DNA from: Flaveria trinervia
Taxonomy: Eukaryota > Streptophyta > Magnoliopsida > Asterales > Asteraceae
DNA length: 64,000 nucleotides
Direction of reading: 5' to 3'
Assembly (NCBI GenBank): GCA_025506515.1
Contig: CM046456.1
Span: 16,665,294 to 16,729,293 of the forward strand
Under the pieces are notes generated by a model. The model did not search any database. It was not told the origin of the DNA and saw nothing but the letters and a program-made list of their open reading frames with translations. The translations under genes and the position numbers were made by a program. The stretch's first letter is position 1. Every line of letters starts with the position of its first letter. Positions 32,081-43,325 of the stretch are shown here, piece after piece.

Positions 32081-32298
32081 CTGAAAGATTCAAACACCAA
32101 CACGGTCATTCAAGGAAATAACTCAGTTTATGTCAAGTATAGTAAGTCCCAAATTACAGTGGCCAGTTGTGATTAGCCACTTACTTTACTCTTCATACCC
32201 CAAGTATTACCTGTCCTGACTACATCAGTATTTAAACCTACATATAACACATAACACATACCATGCGCACATAAAACCGGTTAACTTTACGAAAATAC
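32081..32298 (-). other. Putative leader intron of element D
   Basis: Minus strand: donor CCATCAG|GTATTTTCG at 32298, acceptor TTTGAATCTTTCAG|TG at 32081, 10 nt before the gag ATG. Same 218-nt length as in A. Inferred. Confidence 0.4.
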
Positions 32299-32402
32299 CT
32301 GATGGCACGCAGCTACTCAGTTTGGCATCCCATTCCCATTCCGTCCCATTCTCAGTTTAAGATTAGGTTTATTCTGAAAATTTACCCATTTCACTTAAAC
32401 TT

Positions 32403-32416
32403 TGGCTCTGATACCA
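32403..32416 (-). promoter_or_regulatory. Element D primer binding site (tRNA-iMet)
   Basis: Minus strand TGGTATCAGAGCCA, three bases from the 5' LTR start at 32420. Confidence 0.92.
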
Positions 32417-32419
32417 ACT

Positions 32420-34269
32420 TGTAAGGCCCCGTTCCCGGGATGCTTACAGCTGGGTTCTCATTGCACATAAAACATATAATTACATTAGTATTTAATAAAT
32501 CGCAGCGGAAAACTAAAACAAACTTTCATTTTCATGTAAATGCTTTTGCATACTAATACAACATTCATTACAAAAATCGTTTGTTCGCATTACAATGCAA
32601 AAACATTAATCAAAAGGATGCCATCCCAAAAGAGCTGAGTAGTCGCCCGTGCCATCCTCAGCAATCATTACCTGCCAACTGGAAACACATCAAAGTCAGC
32701 GTTGCTGAGTGAGTTCTAGTTTTATAAATAAACATACTTTACTTTCATATAAAACCGTTCGTACTTTTACATGATCACACATCATACGTACACATAGATA
32801 ATATCATTATTATCTTCCTCATTCGTTCATTCCTTCTTTCATTACCTTACTTGCACATCGGACATCATCCCGAACCAATACCATGTGCTACACCCCGGTT
32901 AGTCGTAGCTACCGGGCCGAAGTCAACGAATGACAAATAAACGTATGCCGCGGTACTAGGAGTAACAGTCAGTCTTAGCTACTGGGTCGAAGTCAACGAA
33001 TGACAGCTAAACGTATGCCACAGTACTAGGGGTGAGCGGTAGAGGTCCTACATTTGGGGTCAATCACCAAGAGGGACCCCGTATCCGATGTGTGCAAGAC
33101 GTTCATTCGTTCATCATGTTCCTCTTCCTTTATCTTTCACTTTACGTAACATAATACTTCGTTCATTCATCATAACAAGTAAAGCCACATGAAAGATATT
33201 ATACATCACATTAAGGAACATAAACATGCATCAACATCACATCATACATGGCAACATTATACATGCATAACGCACAACATCATCACCCTCATCATGCCCA
33301 ACATGCTTCTAAGACCTCAATCGTCATCTTAAAAACTCTTATGGGAACCTTTACATCAACACTTACATCTGCACTTTCCCCCGAAAGTCAGAAGTTACTC
33401 TACACCTTCCTTGGGTTCAACAGCCCTATTCGGGCGTATGGACTCCCTTCAGTCGCATGGCCTCCATGCGACTGAACATCATGCGACTGAACTAATACGG
33501 ATGAGCACCTATGCGAATGAACATCCAGTCGTGCGAATGGACAATACGGATGAACACCTATGCGACTGGACCTTCAGTCGTGCGAATGGACCTTCAGTCG
33601 CATGACACCCACGCGACTGGCCCTCCAGTCGTGCGAATGAACCCCAGTCGCACCCTAATCGGCCGTATGGCCTCCATTCGGCCTCCAGTCGGTCGCCTAG
33701 CCCTAACTGATGCAGAATGCAGTTCAACCCGACTGCAGCCGAGGGTTTTCGGCCCCCAAACTCATCTAAACCCATTTTAAGCCTAAATCGACCATCCTAA
33801 ACCTTAGGGATGCATACCCTAACATCATTCAAGCACAACCAAGCAAGAAATCAAGTCACAATCGCGTCATACACATACATACACGCATACATACGGGTTT
33901 TCACCCAAAACGCGAAAAGAGTTTTTAGATGTATTCCAGCCCCAAAATCGTTTGAAAACAAGTAAAAGAGGGGTCCTAGAACTCACCTAAACGAGCACAA
34001 TGACAAGAGCTTCGATTCGGCTTGCTTCACGACGATTTTGGCGACCCGAACCGACCCGAACCAACACTTTTCCTCTTTTTCTCCTCTTCTTTCTCTCTTC
34101 TCCCTTTATGAAGCTGAAATGTGGATGTGGGGAGAGTGGGCTGCCCTCTCCCTACATATGTCACCACATTTCCCAACTTTTCTTCGTTGGCGGGTTTGGT
34201 CCCCGACTTTTGGACTTTATTTTCTTTTCTTTCTTCACCGGCTTCAAAATAATATATCCGGGTGTTACA
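32420..34269 (-). repeat. Element D 5' LTR
   Basis: 1850 bp, ending GGTGTTACA before the TSD TAATG. Nearly identical to 25564-27432, with the same two-unit repeat, motif cluster (33430-33670) and hairpin (34130-34152). It lacks one GTGCGAATGACCCCA-type unit that the other copy has near 26775. Confidence 0.92.
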
Positions 34270-34274
34270 TAATG

Positions 34275-35044
34275 TATATGCGAGCACGCATCAACTATAT
34301 GAACAAATATTGTTCGTTCTCTTTACTGTATGCCTTGTCTGTTCTGTAAACTTTTATCTTTGTGTTTCACTTTCTGTATGGACCAGTGAGCAATACCCCA
34401 ACTATATGCGTGATGGAAAACGGGTGATGGGCCATTTATATCCCTCGAAAGGGTCAACTATATCCCCCGAAAGGGTCAACTGTATCCCTCGAAAAGGTCA
34501 ACTATATCCCCCGAAAGGGTCAACTGTATCCATCGAAAGGGTTCTGTGTACTATGTACAAGGCCAACCCAATCACCCAGGGCACGCTGCAAAGGTCCTGC
34601 CAATCTCAATTGATTGACCCTGTGTGCATAATAGGATAGCTAACCCACAACACAGTTGAGCTAACGAATACATGATCGTGTACCTCCTATAAGCTTGCAA
34701 GACTTGTTAACATTTTCATTAATGTTCCTCTTCTTTCTTTATTTCTCTTTCACTTTATTATTACGATATAGTTTATGTTACGATAATAACATACCACGTA
34801 AAGTCACATACTATAAGTAATAATAATAGCAATAACAATAATAAGGAACAATCATAATCAATCATATCATGCATGAAACTACATCATTAATAAGCCCTTA
34901 GTCAACCTCGGTCAAAACCCTAAGGCACAAACTTCTAAAAATTCTGTAAAAAATTTCTAAGTCTTAGGTGAATGGGAATTATTTGGGCGCATGAGCCCTG
35001 TTCGGGCGTTTCATCACTATGTAGGCGCATCAGCTAACACTTAA
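34275..35044 (-). repeat. Element B 5' LTR, second part, truncated
   Basis: Resumes B's 5' LTR with TATATGCGAGCACGCATCAA. Contains the 22-bp minisatellite (34438-34541), the uninterrupted CTCCTATAAGCTTGCAAG site where A sits in the other LTR, and the first GCGCATG motifs. It stops within ACACTTAA at about 35044; roughly 0.9 kb of LTR is missing. Confidence 0.88.
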
Positions 35045-35530
35045 CCTACTATAGTCAATACAGCTTGTTTATAGGGTAAATCATGCCCGTATTTTGTAAC
35101 TTTTAGATCTCTTTCTTCATAACCTCCATCATAAGAAGGTTCAACCTTCTTTATGTTTATCTTATTGGCTTGTAATCTTCCTCCATGAGTATTTTATGCA
35201 TACTCAAACCTTTTATGTCAGCTATAGTCCACCCAATTGCTTCCTTGTATTGTTTGAGTGTGCTGAGCAACTCATTTTCTTTTTCACTTGTCAACTTATT
35301 CGATATAACCACCGGTAAGGTTTCTTTATCTCCAAGGTATGCATACTTTAGGTGATTGGGGAAGGTCTTTAATTCTAACTCAAGTGACTGAAAGATAGAT
35401 GAAAGAAGCTTAATTAGTAATTGGTACTTGCATTTTTTTGCTCATACCTTGCTTTCTTTTGTTCCTCCGAAAATGTTACTACTTCCATAAACTCCTCTCC
35501 AATTTGAACTTTTCAATAAACTCTTTTGTT
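35045..35530 (-). pseudogene. Athila-like protease-RT linker and RT start
   Basis: Minus-strand continuation of the Athila element. Readable text includes HLKYAYLGDKETLPVVIS, KEAIGWTIADIKGLSMHKI and, near the junction, RLNLLMMEVMKKEI followed by GMIYPIN. These are the segments that precede the RT domain in Athila elements. The frame contains several stops. The next RT segment (about 80-90 codons) is absent; RT text resumes only at 930. Confidence 0.78.
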
Positions 35531-36060
35531 GTTATTTTGTCAATGATTCTATTAACACCAATGCTAGAACATCATGGTTAGCTAACTCAAAATAATAATC
35601 AGTTAAGGGTTCAACAACATGACACATGTAAATAAGAAACATCATTTGGGTATCGCATAGCATAATATATACTAAAATTGATGACCTCACTATCAAATTC
35701 CATTGAAAGGTAACACTATAAACATCAATTTTTGTTTTTGTAGTTTTCAAAAATAGCCTTCCTAACAAAATAGAGCTTAAATTCAAGGCATCCTCATCCT
35801 CCATTTTCAAAACATAAAGTCAACTAGAAATATCAATTCATTCACTTGAACTAATACATCCTCTAATACACCTTTTGGGTGCATTATGAAAAGATCATCC
35901 AATTGAATGACTACCCCGATCCTCTTTAACGATCCTACATTAAGTGTTTTGAAAATCAAGTACGGTGGGACGTTAATTGAGGCTCCATGGTCAAGCATGA
36001 TTTGAGGTATGCTAAGATGCTCCAATTTGCAAGGAACCACAAAGACACCCAGATGCTTAC
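35531..36060 (-). pseudogene. Athila-like aspartic protease
   Basis: Minus-strand protease. The active site is IMLDHGASINVPP (35807-36040), where Athila proteases usually have D-L-G; the Asp and Gly are kept. It continues with VVIQLDD and PKGVLEDVLVQVNELIF. In a shifted frame ILLGRLFLKTTKTKIDV (35532-35810) completes the domain. Confidence 0.82.
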
Positions 36061-37871
36061 ACTTTGGTGGTAATTTTTTTTGTAAAACTGCAAAAATGTT
36101 TTCACTTACCTTGACTGTTTTATTACCTTTAAGCTTTTTCTATGATATGCAATGTTACTTTAAAAGCTTAGCATATCTAGAAACTTGTTTTATAGAATCA
36201 ATGAGTGGTATATCACCTCTATCTTTTGGAATGTCTCCATAATTTTTAGGTCTCCCCTTTGATTTTGTGTACCTCCTAGACTCAAAGAGAATGGTGGAGG
36301 TGGAGTATACTTTTCCTTAACTTTATTTGATTTAGGTGTATCCTTTTTTTCATACCATTCTTCTCAACCATGATCTCTTCTTCCTCTTTGTTTATTTCTA
36401 GTCCATCATAGCTCTTCCCACTTATCAAGGTAATTAAACAAGCATTATGCTTAGGATTTGTTTTAGTTTGTGCAGGTAGCTTACCTGGGACTCTATCTTG
36501 CTTACAAAATTGGCCAATTTAGTCATTTGTTGCTCCAAGTTCTTGATGCTAGCTTTAGTTTCTTGCTAGAACGTGTGTGTGTTGGTTGCTAAAGTCTTAA
36601 CAATGTCTTCCAAAGACATCCCCTAGTTCTCTGCTTGTTGTTACCAAGGCCAAAAGTTTTCTTGATTGTTTTGCATCTAAAATGGAGGTCTTTGGTGGAC
36701 TTATGGTGATCTTTATGGATAACTAACATTGGGTGTTTGTCCCTAGTTTTGATTAATTTGGTTTGTTCATAAGTTCTTGAATTTATCCCATATAATATCC
36801 TATTGCTTGTGCCTTGTGTACATCTTCTTGAAGTGTGGGACAAATATTTGTGGGGTGTCCAAATTATAGGCATATTTCACACCCTTGAGGTTTTGGCTCA
36901 ACATCCTTTCCTTTTGTAAGTTGCATTCCAACTTTAGTTAATTCAATAAGTTAGCTTTCGATGTGAATGGTGCTCACTTCTTTGAGCTCTCGTGGTACGT
37001 CATCTTACCATCCATCATCTTGTTAGAAATGTTTGGTATTTTCTACTATAGAGGTTATCAACGCTCTAATTTGAGTTGGAGTTTTGGAAAATAAAGCTCA
37101 CCCACTATAGGCACTTATCACACATCTCTCTATTGGTACTAACCATTCACAGAAGTACTAAAGTAGTTTATGTTTCGAGATTTCAAGTTGTGGGCATCAA
37201 GCACATAACTTTTTCAATCTTTTGCGGTAGGTATGCAAAGCTTCTCTTTTTGCTTCTTTAATCCAGATGATCTTTTTACGTAAAATGAAGGCATTAATTT
37301 CCAGGAAGTACTTGTCTAACAATAGTTTTGGAAAAGCATTCCATGTGTGTAACAACCCCGGTGGTAGGTAATATAACCATTCTTTAGCCAAATCTTGCAT
37401 AGCGAATGAGAATGCCCTAAGTTTGATTTTATGTTTAGTATCATTGCCTAGCTTCATCCTAGATCACGTAACTTTAAATTACTTGAGTAATTTGTAAAGG
37501 TTTTCGTTTTCAAGGCCTCGAAAGAGTGGTAAAATGTGGATGAGTCTAGATTTCAACTCAATGTTCACCGTAGCGAGATAGTTTATGCAGAGGGGTTGTT
37601 GCGTAACATCATGGGTTGGCCACTGCCTAAGGGTTCTTTCAGCTTCAGCTATCATGGTTGGTGTGGGTGAGGGTGGTTCTTGATGGGTAGGTGATTGTGA
37701 TGGAGTGATGGTTGTTTGTGATGTGGTGATATAGTTTCAGATTAAGATTGACCTGACAAGGGGATATCTTGGCAAATCTCTGTGACTGGAGATGAAGTAG
37801 TAGATGTTGAGGACTTGTTATCTTCTTTCGAAGCTTTGCTTCTTACCTTAACCTCTTTGCAATTTTCTTTA
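36061..37871 (-). pseudogene. Athila-like gag
   Basis: Minus-strand gag, highly decayed. The capsid-type domain is clearest at 37197-37560: PLFRGLENENLYKLLK, KLRAFSFAMQDLAKEWLYYL and PPGLLHTWNAFPKLLLDKYF. A CCHC knuckle (CEIC...GHPTNIC, with a stop inside) lies at about 36840-36885. The C-terminal part near 36390-36490 reads NACLITLISGKSYDGL-type sequence. Many stops and frame changes; no coding potential remains. Confidence 0.75.
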
Positions 37872-37890
37872 TCCCTTGCAATGTCTCCAA
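37872..37890 (-). promoter_or_regulatory. Athila-like PBS, decayed tRNA-Asp type
   Basis: Minus strand TTGGAGACATTGCAAGGGA, two bases from the LTR edge. It keeps the spacing of the tRNA-Asp PBS used by Athila elements, with five positions changed, all to A. Recognised by position and pattern. Confidence 0.55.
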
Positions 37891-38478
37891 TTTGTTAGAT
37901 GTCGAATCCAGCAAATAAAAATATGTAAATGTGAACTTACCGTGTACACATTAGAATAGTATGAGCAAAAGTAGGGTTCGACATGTTAACTATTTTAGTA
38001 CCAAAAACGTTTTAGCATAGTTACTGTAGTTCGTTATGGATTAAAGATGATGGGGGTTTTTAGTTAAAGACTAAGACTAGAAGGAAATTGCAAAATGTAA
38101 AATATTTCCGACAAGTTGGCACGATAATGCCAAAACTATAAAGGAAATTTCATGCGGGCGAGTTAAGGTTCTGTCAGATAAATGAAATTTGACACTTTTT
38201 TGTTGTCTTTAGTTGTGAAAAAGAAACCTAATTCCAAGACTAAGATAATTTATTGATTTAATTTGGTTTACGATCATTAACGATTATGGTACAATGACTC
38301 TTTAGTTAATGATTTGTATCCATACTAGACATAATGTCATTTGAATATACACTCTATCTAATATCTAATCAAGCTCAGTTCATTGATTAGAGTGAACCCA
38401 CTACTTTAAGCTTACGCCGTTCGGATCATAACGTCTGGGTTGCAATGATAGAAGTATCAATTATAATTAAATATACAC

Positions 38479-41194
38479 TGTCACACCCTCAAAATCCACT
38501 TGCGGAGTTTTACCGCGAGGCATGTGAACAAACCAGGATCACAGTCAACAGTTACTCAGAACGACTCTATATGCCATAATTTAAATAAAATCAACCAAAG
38601 TACAAACTTTAAACTGTGCGGAAGCGTTTTGAAAACAACCCAAAGAAATAAAAGTATAACTATGGCAAAACATGTGCCAACCAAAAGAGTAAACAATAAT
38701 CATTAAAATGCTAAAATGTCTTGAAGACCGAGTCTTAGAATGCAAGTGAACCATGAAGTGCTCCTATGGCAAGCAAGCTAATGACCTGAGAATAGCATAC
38801 TAAAATGTCAACACAATGGTTGGTGAGTTCAAGAGATATTCAAACATAAACAGTTTAATAATAGAGATATAAAAGTAGTGCATTGTAACAGATAGCTAGT
38901 CCATTAACAATAAATATTATTTCATAGTGATTTCGCAATTGAAGCTGACTGTGTTACGTTGTTGCCTCCTGTCACGACTTAACAGGTCGTGACAATGTTT
39001 ATTAGGAAAAATTTCACCCGGTGACCTCGGGTCACACAGGTGGGGCTCGTCAGACCCAGTAGTACTACCCAAATTTCCCCGCTATTCAATATTAACAATT
39101 CAAAAGTGTGAGGACTTTTCCATGACATCAACACTATGTAATATTATACACAACTTGAATATATAAAGCGTTTGTGATTTACCAGTATGCTATCTCCCCA
39201 AAAGAGATTAAATAAAGAGTGGGGCATGAACTTACCTGATATGCGTATAGATACTTAGAGTTTGACTTGTCTAACAGAATAGACAGACAACCTTCAGAGG
39301 CTACCTAGATCATATAAGTAGATGAGTACGTGTAATCAAAGAACATGTGAAACCCTAAGTACACTACAACCAAGGACTCAAGATTTCAAACAAAACAGAC
39401 AGGTTTGACCTAGTTGACCCGTTTGACCCGTTGGTGACTTCATGTGTTGTAAAACCATTCCAGCAATTCAAACACATATATCATACATGGTTAACATTCA
39501 AATGGATCATATGTATGCTATACTATCCAGGTGTATCACTCAGATCATCATACAACCAAGTATCATACAAGTCATGCGAATCTAGAACATTAACATGTCT
39601 ACTAGTTATAACATAACTAACATGCCACACAAAGATCAAATCACGCACCACATGCCATGTGAAGCCACTCATGACTTCACATCCTAAACCCTGCCAATCC
39701 TACTAAGTAGGGGCCTCAGATTCGCACGCGTGTATGATGATCACAATCATATTCATTACATCCAGCATACACCATAATAATCAATTTCTAGTCCCAAACA
39801 TGATGTCCTACTACTAATCAACATCCAAATCATATATGATCATAAATGTCCAAATATCATTCATGATTACCCCAGCATCACATACAACCAAATTACCATG
39901 TTCTACCACATTAGAATTCATCCATGATCATACTAACATGCTCTTAACATCCCAAACATGTTCAAACTATCATTTTTCAGACTTTATGCAATTAAAGTTT
40001 CCCTTTTGAATCCCAACATCTATCAAACATCCTATGCATTCATGAATTCATTAATAATATACCAATTCAAGCTCATATCATCATCTAAGCATGATCAACA
40101 ACATCCAAACATCATAACTCATCAGTTCATATCCTAAAAAGTTACTATCTTTAGTAATGTATGAACTATAACATGTGTTCTTGAATTCCCAATGATCACA
40201 ACAACAATCTAACATCTAATCATCACCATGAACACATCCATAACATCAATTCATCAATAATTCAACATTACATGCAAAATAAAGTTACTATTATTAGTAA
40301 GTTATGAACATCAACATCAATCCATAAATTTCTTGCAAAATCAATGTAACCTAGCATTCATACAACCTATTAATCATCAAACATTCATCAAACAATCATC
40401 ATTCATCCATAATCCTACCAATTTTCGAATTAGGGTTTGCTTATAATCAAAGTTCATGATCAATCCACTAAAAACATACAATTCATGCATAATCAACGTT
40501 AAACAACATGTAATCAATCCAACTAACATACTAACACCAACAACTAACATCAATTTCAACTCCATGAAGACCCAAAGTCGCATTAGGGTTCAGCCCTCAA
40601 CAAGAACCCACAAAAGCATGAAAAATCTAACCTTTAAACGTGTTATAGCTTGCAATTGATGATTCCAACAAGTTGTGCGCTGTGTAATCGAACCGAGGTT
40701 TAGGGACTTGATCTTGGTCGAATTCGAAGTGGGGAGGGGTGTGTGTGGGTGGTTCGCGGCCGATGGGGGGTGGGGATTAGGGTTAATGTGTTTTGTTTAA
40801 GTTAATTTACATATTACCCTTTTTAACCCTTGTAATTTGTATTTTATAAAAACTAGGCTTTAAACTCTTTGTAGAGTGTTTTTAACTTAATAATAGAAAT
40901 ATATAAACTAATGAAAATCATTATATATCTTATCTTTATAAAAACACAAGACATATGAATAAATAGGCACGTTTCCGCGTTACGCGATTAATTTTCTAAT
41001 TAGCATTTTAAACATGCAAACACATAAACATAACACAATAATCACATAATCAATTAGATTCTCATTAACTTAACATTATTCATTATTATTAGGTCACCAA
41101 CGTTAAACGACAACTAGTGTGTGTTTACGACACGTGTAAGCAAGACTTAACGGAACTAACGGAGTTTGGTAACGGAAATTTACCGGATGTCACA
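38479..41194 (-). repeat. Element E 3' LTR
   Basis: 2716 bp, TGTCACACCC...GATGTCACA on the plus strand. AT-rich and rich in CATAATCA/ATCAACATC text, with no coding potential; the short plus-strand frames are chance. An inverted repeat TCACGACTTAACAGGTCGTGA lies at about 38971-38993. Confidence 0.92.
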
Positions 41195-41206
41195 TTATCC
41201 CCATGT
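41195..41206 (-). promoter_or_regulatory. Element E polypurine tract
   Basis: Minus strand ACATGGGGATAA directly next to the 3' LTR start TGTGACATCC. A near copy of this LTR edge plus tract recurs at 41313-41353. Confidence 0.75.
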
Positions 41207-41312
41207 TGAAAGAATTTTCGTCCCGAAAATTGCGTTACATGGTGAGAGTGTTCCATCACTAGTCCACTGCATTGGCACACAGAAATCGAAATCGAGTGAG
41301 TTTTGGATGAGT

Positions 41313-41353
41313 TGTCACATCATCCCCATGTTGAAATAAATTTCTTCCCGAAA
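41313..41353 (-). repeat. Second copy of LTR edge and PPT
   Basis: GTCACATCATCCCCATGTTG at 41315 repeats GTCACATTATCCCCATGTTG at 41190, followed in both by a TTTCTTCCCGAAA/TTTCGTCCCGAAA segment. A partial duplication of about 40 bp, 124 bp apart, at the end of the internal region. Confidence 0.75.
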
Positions 41354-41770
41354 TTTAAATTAATACCTTCGTCTGCTGGCATCGTCCTTTCGAATAGTTG
41401 AGGGTACTTAAGCTTCATTTGATCTTCTCGTTCCCATGTGAATTCCAGTCCACGTCGCGAATTCCAACGGATTTTAACAATAAGTATCTTGCTTTGCTTA
41501 AGTGTTTTCACCTCACGGTCCATTACCTCAACTGGTTCTTCAATAAAACGCAATTGTTCATCCACTTGAATTTCTTCTAGTGGTACGACCATTGTTTCAT
41601 CAGTTATGCACTTCTTCAGGTTTGACACGTGAAACACATCATGGATTCCACTTAGCGAATCAGGTAGGGCTAGTCGATAGGCCACTGGACCTATTCTTTC
41701 CACTATTTCAAATGGTCCAACGTACCTCGGATTTAGTTTCCCTCGTTTACTAAACCGAACTACGCCTTTC
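41320..41770 (-). pseudogene. Element E integrase tail: GPY/F and chromodomain-like
   Basis: Minus-strand end of pol, open to 41907. Reads GDKVLLKVSPWKGVVRFSKR, VGPFEIVERIGPVAYRLALP (GPY/F) and FHVSNLKKCITDETM, then a chromodomain-like segment with VEVMDREVKTLKQSKI, KIRWNSRRGLEFTWEREDQM and YPQLFE. The stop is at 41320, extended past the usual end by 20-odd residues into the duplicated PPT region. This tail itself is intact. Confidence 0.88.
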
Positions 41771-42650
41771 CATGGTGAGACTTTCAACAAAACCTTGTCA
41801 CCAACCTGGAACTCTAAAGGTTTCCGTCTCTTGTCAGCATAACTCTTTTGTCTGTCTCGCGCTGCAGCCATACGTTCCGTATCTGTACAATCTTCTAGTT
41901 GTCTCATGAATTAACTCGGGACCTGTTAGCTGACTATCACCAATTTCTGCCCAGCAAACTAGTGATTGACATGTTCTCCCATACAGCGCCTCGAAAGGCG
42001 CTGCTTGTATACTAGTATGATAACTGTTGTTATAAGAAAACTCCACCAATGGCAGGTGAATTTCCCAGTTATTCCCGAAGTCAATCACACAAGCACGTAG
42101 CATATCCTCCAACGTCTGTATGGTATGCTCACTCTGGCCATCCGTCTGTGGATGATATGCAGTACTCATATCTAACCGTGTACCCAAATATTTTTGCAAT
42201 GATTGCCAGAAATGTGACGTGAAAAGAGCGTCACGATCGGAAATAATTGAGATCGGTACGCCGTGTCTCGAAACGATCTCTTTAAGGTACAGTTGAGTTA
42301 ATTTCTCCATCTTGTCAGTTTCCTTAATTGCAAGGAAGTGAGCAGACTTTGTCAATCGATCCACAATAACCCATATCGTGTCACAACCAGTACTAGTCCG
42401 GGATAGCTTAGTAATAAAATCCATGGAGATCTGTTCCCATTTCCACATTGGTATCTCAGGTTGTTGTAACAGTCCGGATGGTTTTTGATATTCCACTTTT
42501 ACTTTCGAGCAGGTCAAACACTTGCTCACATATGTAGCTACATCCGCTTTCATGTTAGGCCACCAATAGTGCGCTTTAGGTCATGATACATCTTGTCGGA
42601 TCCAGGATGTATAGAATACTTAGATTGTGTGCCTCGCTCATAACCAATCT
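41771..42650 (-). pseudogene. Element E integrase
   Basis: Minus-strand integrase, open at 41834-42553. It starts within the zinc-binding region (YVSKCLTCSKVKVEYQKPSG). Catalytic motifs are all present: ISMDFITKLSRT, IISDRDALFTSHF and HPQTDGQSEHTIQ. The spacer EFSYNNSYHTSIQAAPFEAL is normal. A frame change near 41900 separates it from the tail. Apart from that this is the most complete integrase core in the window. Confidence 0.9.
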
Positions 42651-43325
42651 CTCAGATTTCCATAAACAGGCACCCAAAGTCTATCCATGAAATACCGAAT
42701 TCCATCCTCTTCACCACTAGCTGTTTATCCATTCCCCTTAATAACTCAGAACCAATATTTTCTGCTTTTAAAGCTTCTATCTGTGCCTCCTTAACTTGTT
42801 CGGGCAGTTGGGTACTGATAGTAAGCTGTAAAGCTCGCACCGTCGGGGTTTAGCTATTTCCTTCCTGCTTAGGGCATTGGCAACTACGTTCGCCTTTCCC
42901 GGATGGTACTTAATAGCGCAATCATAATCATTTAGTAGTTCCACCCAACGTCGCTGCCTCATATTCAACTCTTTTTGCTCGAAGATATGTTGAAGACTCT
43001 TGTGATCGGTGTAGATAGTGCACTTGGTACCGTACAAGTAATGTCTCCAGATCTTTAAGGCAAAAACCACTACACCCAATTCTAAGTCATGGGTGGTATA
43101 GATCTTCTCATGAACCTTTAGTTGTCTCGAGGCGTAGGCTATCACCTTATCTCGTTGCATCAAGACACAACCCAATCCTTGAATGGATGTATCGCAATAC
43201 ACCACAAAGTCATCTGTTCCCTCTGGTAATGCTAATATAGGGGCAGTACAGAGCTTTTGTTTTAATAATTGAAAAGCGGATTCTTGGCTCTCACTCCATT
43301 TGTATGTCGTTCCTTTGTGAGTCAA
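42651..43325 (-). pseudogene. Element E RNase H with D-to-N change
   Basis: Minus-strand RNase H, open at 42777-43325: VVYCDTSIQGLGCVLMQRDK, LELGVVVFALKIWRHYLYG, IYTDHKSLQHIFEQK and NVVANALSRKE. In the last motif the usual catalytic Asp (VVADALS) is Asn (codon 42876-42878), a G-to-A change on the coding strand that should impair activity. A linker to integrase follows at 42652-42840 in another frame. Confidence 0.88.

Larger units (their letters stand above)
25564..34269 (-). mobile_element. Tekay-type LTR retrotransposon D (full length, nested in B)
   Basis: Complete minus-strand chromovirus of 8706 bp. LTRs are 25564-27432 and 32420-34269, and the perfect TSD is TAATG (25559-25563 and 34270-34274). 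Closest in sequence to element A, but its LTRs are about 300 bp shorter and carry a different minisatellite. LTR differences seen are mostly 1-base indels. PBS and PPT are intact, and catalytic motifs are well preserved across frameshifted pieces. Confidence 0.94.
6496..35044 (-). mobile_element. Tekay-type LTR retrotransposon B (host of A, C and D)
   Basis: Minus-strand Ty3/gypsy chromovirus. The 3' LTR begins TGTAAGGCCCCGTT at 6496 and ends GTTACA at 17930, split by element A. The internal region is 17931-25167, split by solo LTR C. The 5' LTR begins at 25168, is split by element D, and breaks off at about 35044. Candidate TSD on the left is CCATG (6491-6495); the right one is lost with the missing end of the LTR. 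Coding order is gag, protease, RT, RNase H, integrase, chromodomain. Many frameshifts and nonsense changes make it inactive. Confidence 0.88.

Noticed and set aside
35532..37457. Possible host gene made of the small frames between 35532 and 37457
   Set aside because: Motifs match Athila protease and gag in the right order and strand, so no separate host gene is needed.
38500..38706. Open frames repeated at 38500-38706 and 47152-47391, and at 40456-40659 and 49139-49330
   Set aside because: These pairs are the same positions of the two LTRs of element E. AT-rich text, no domain.
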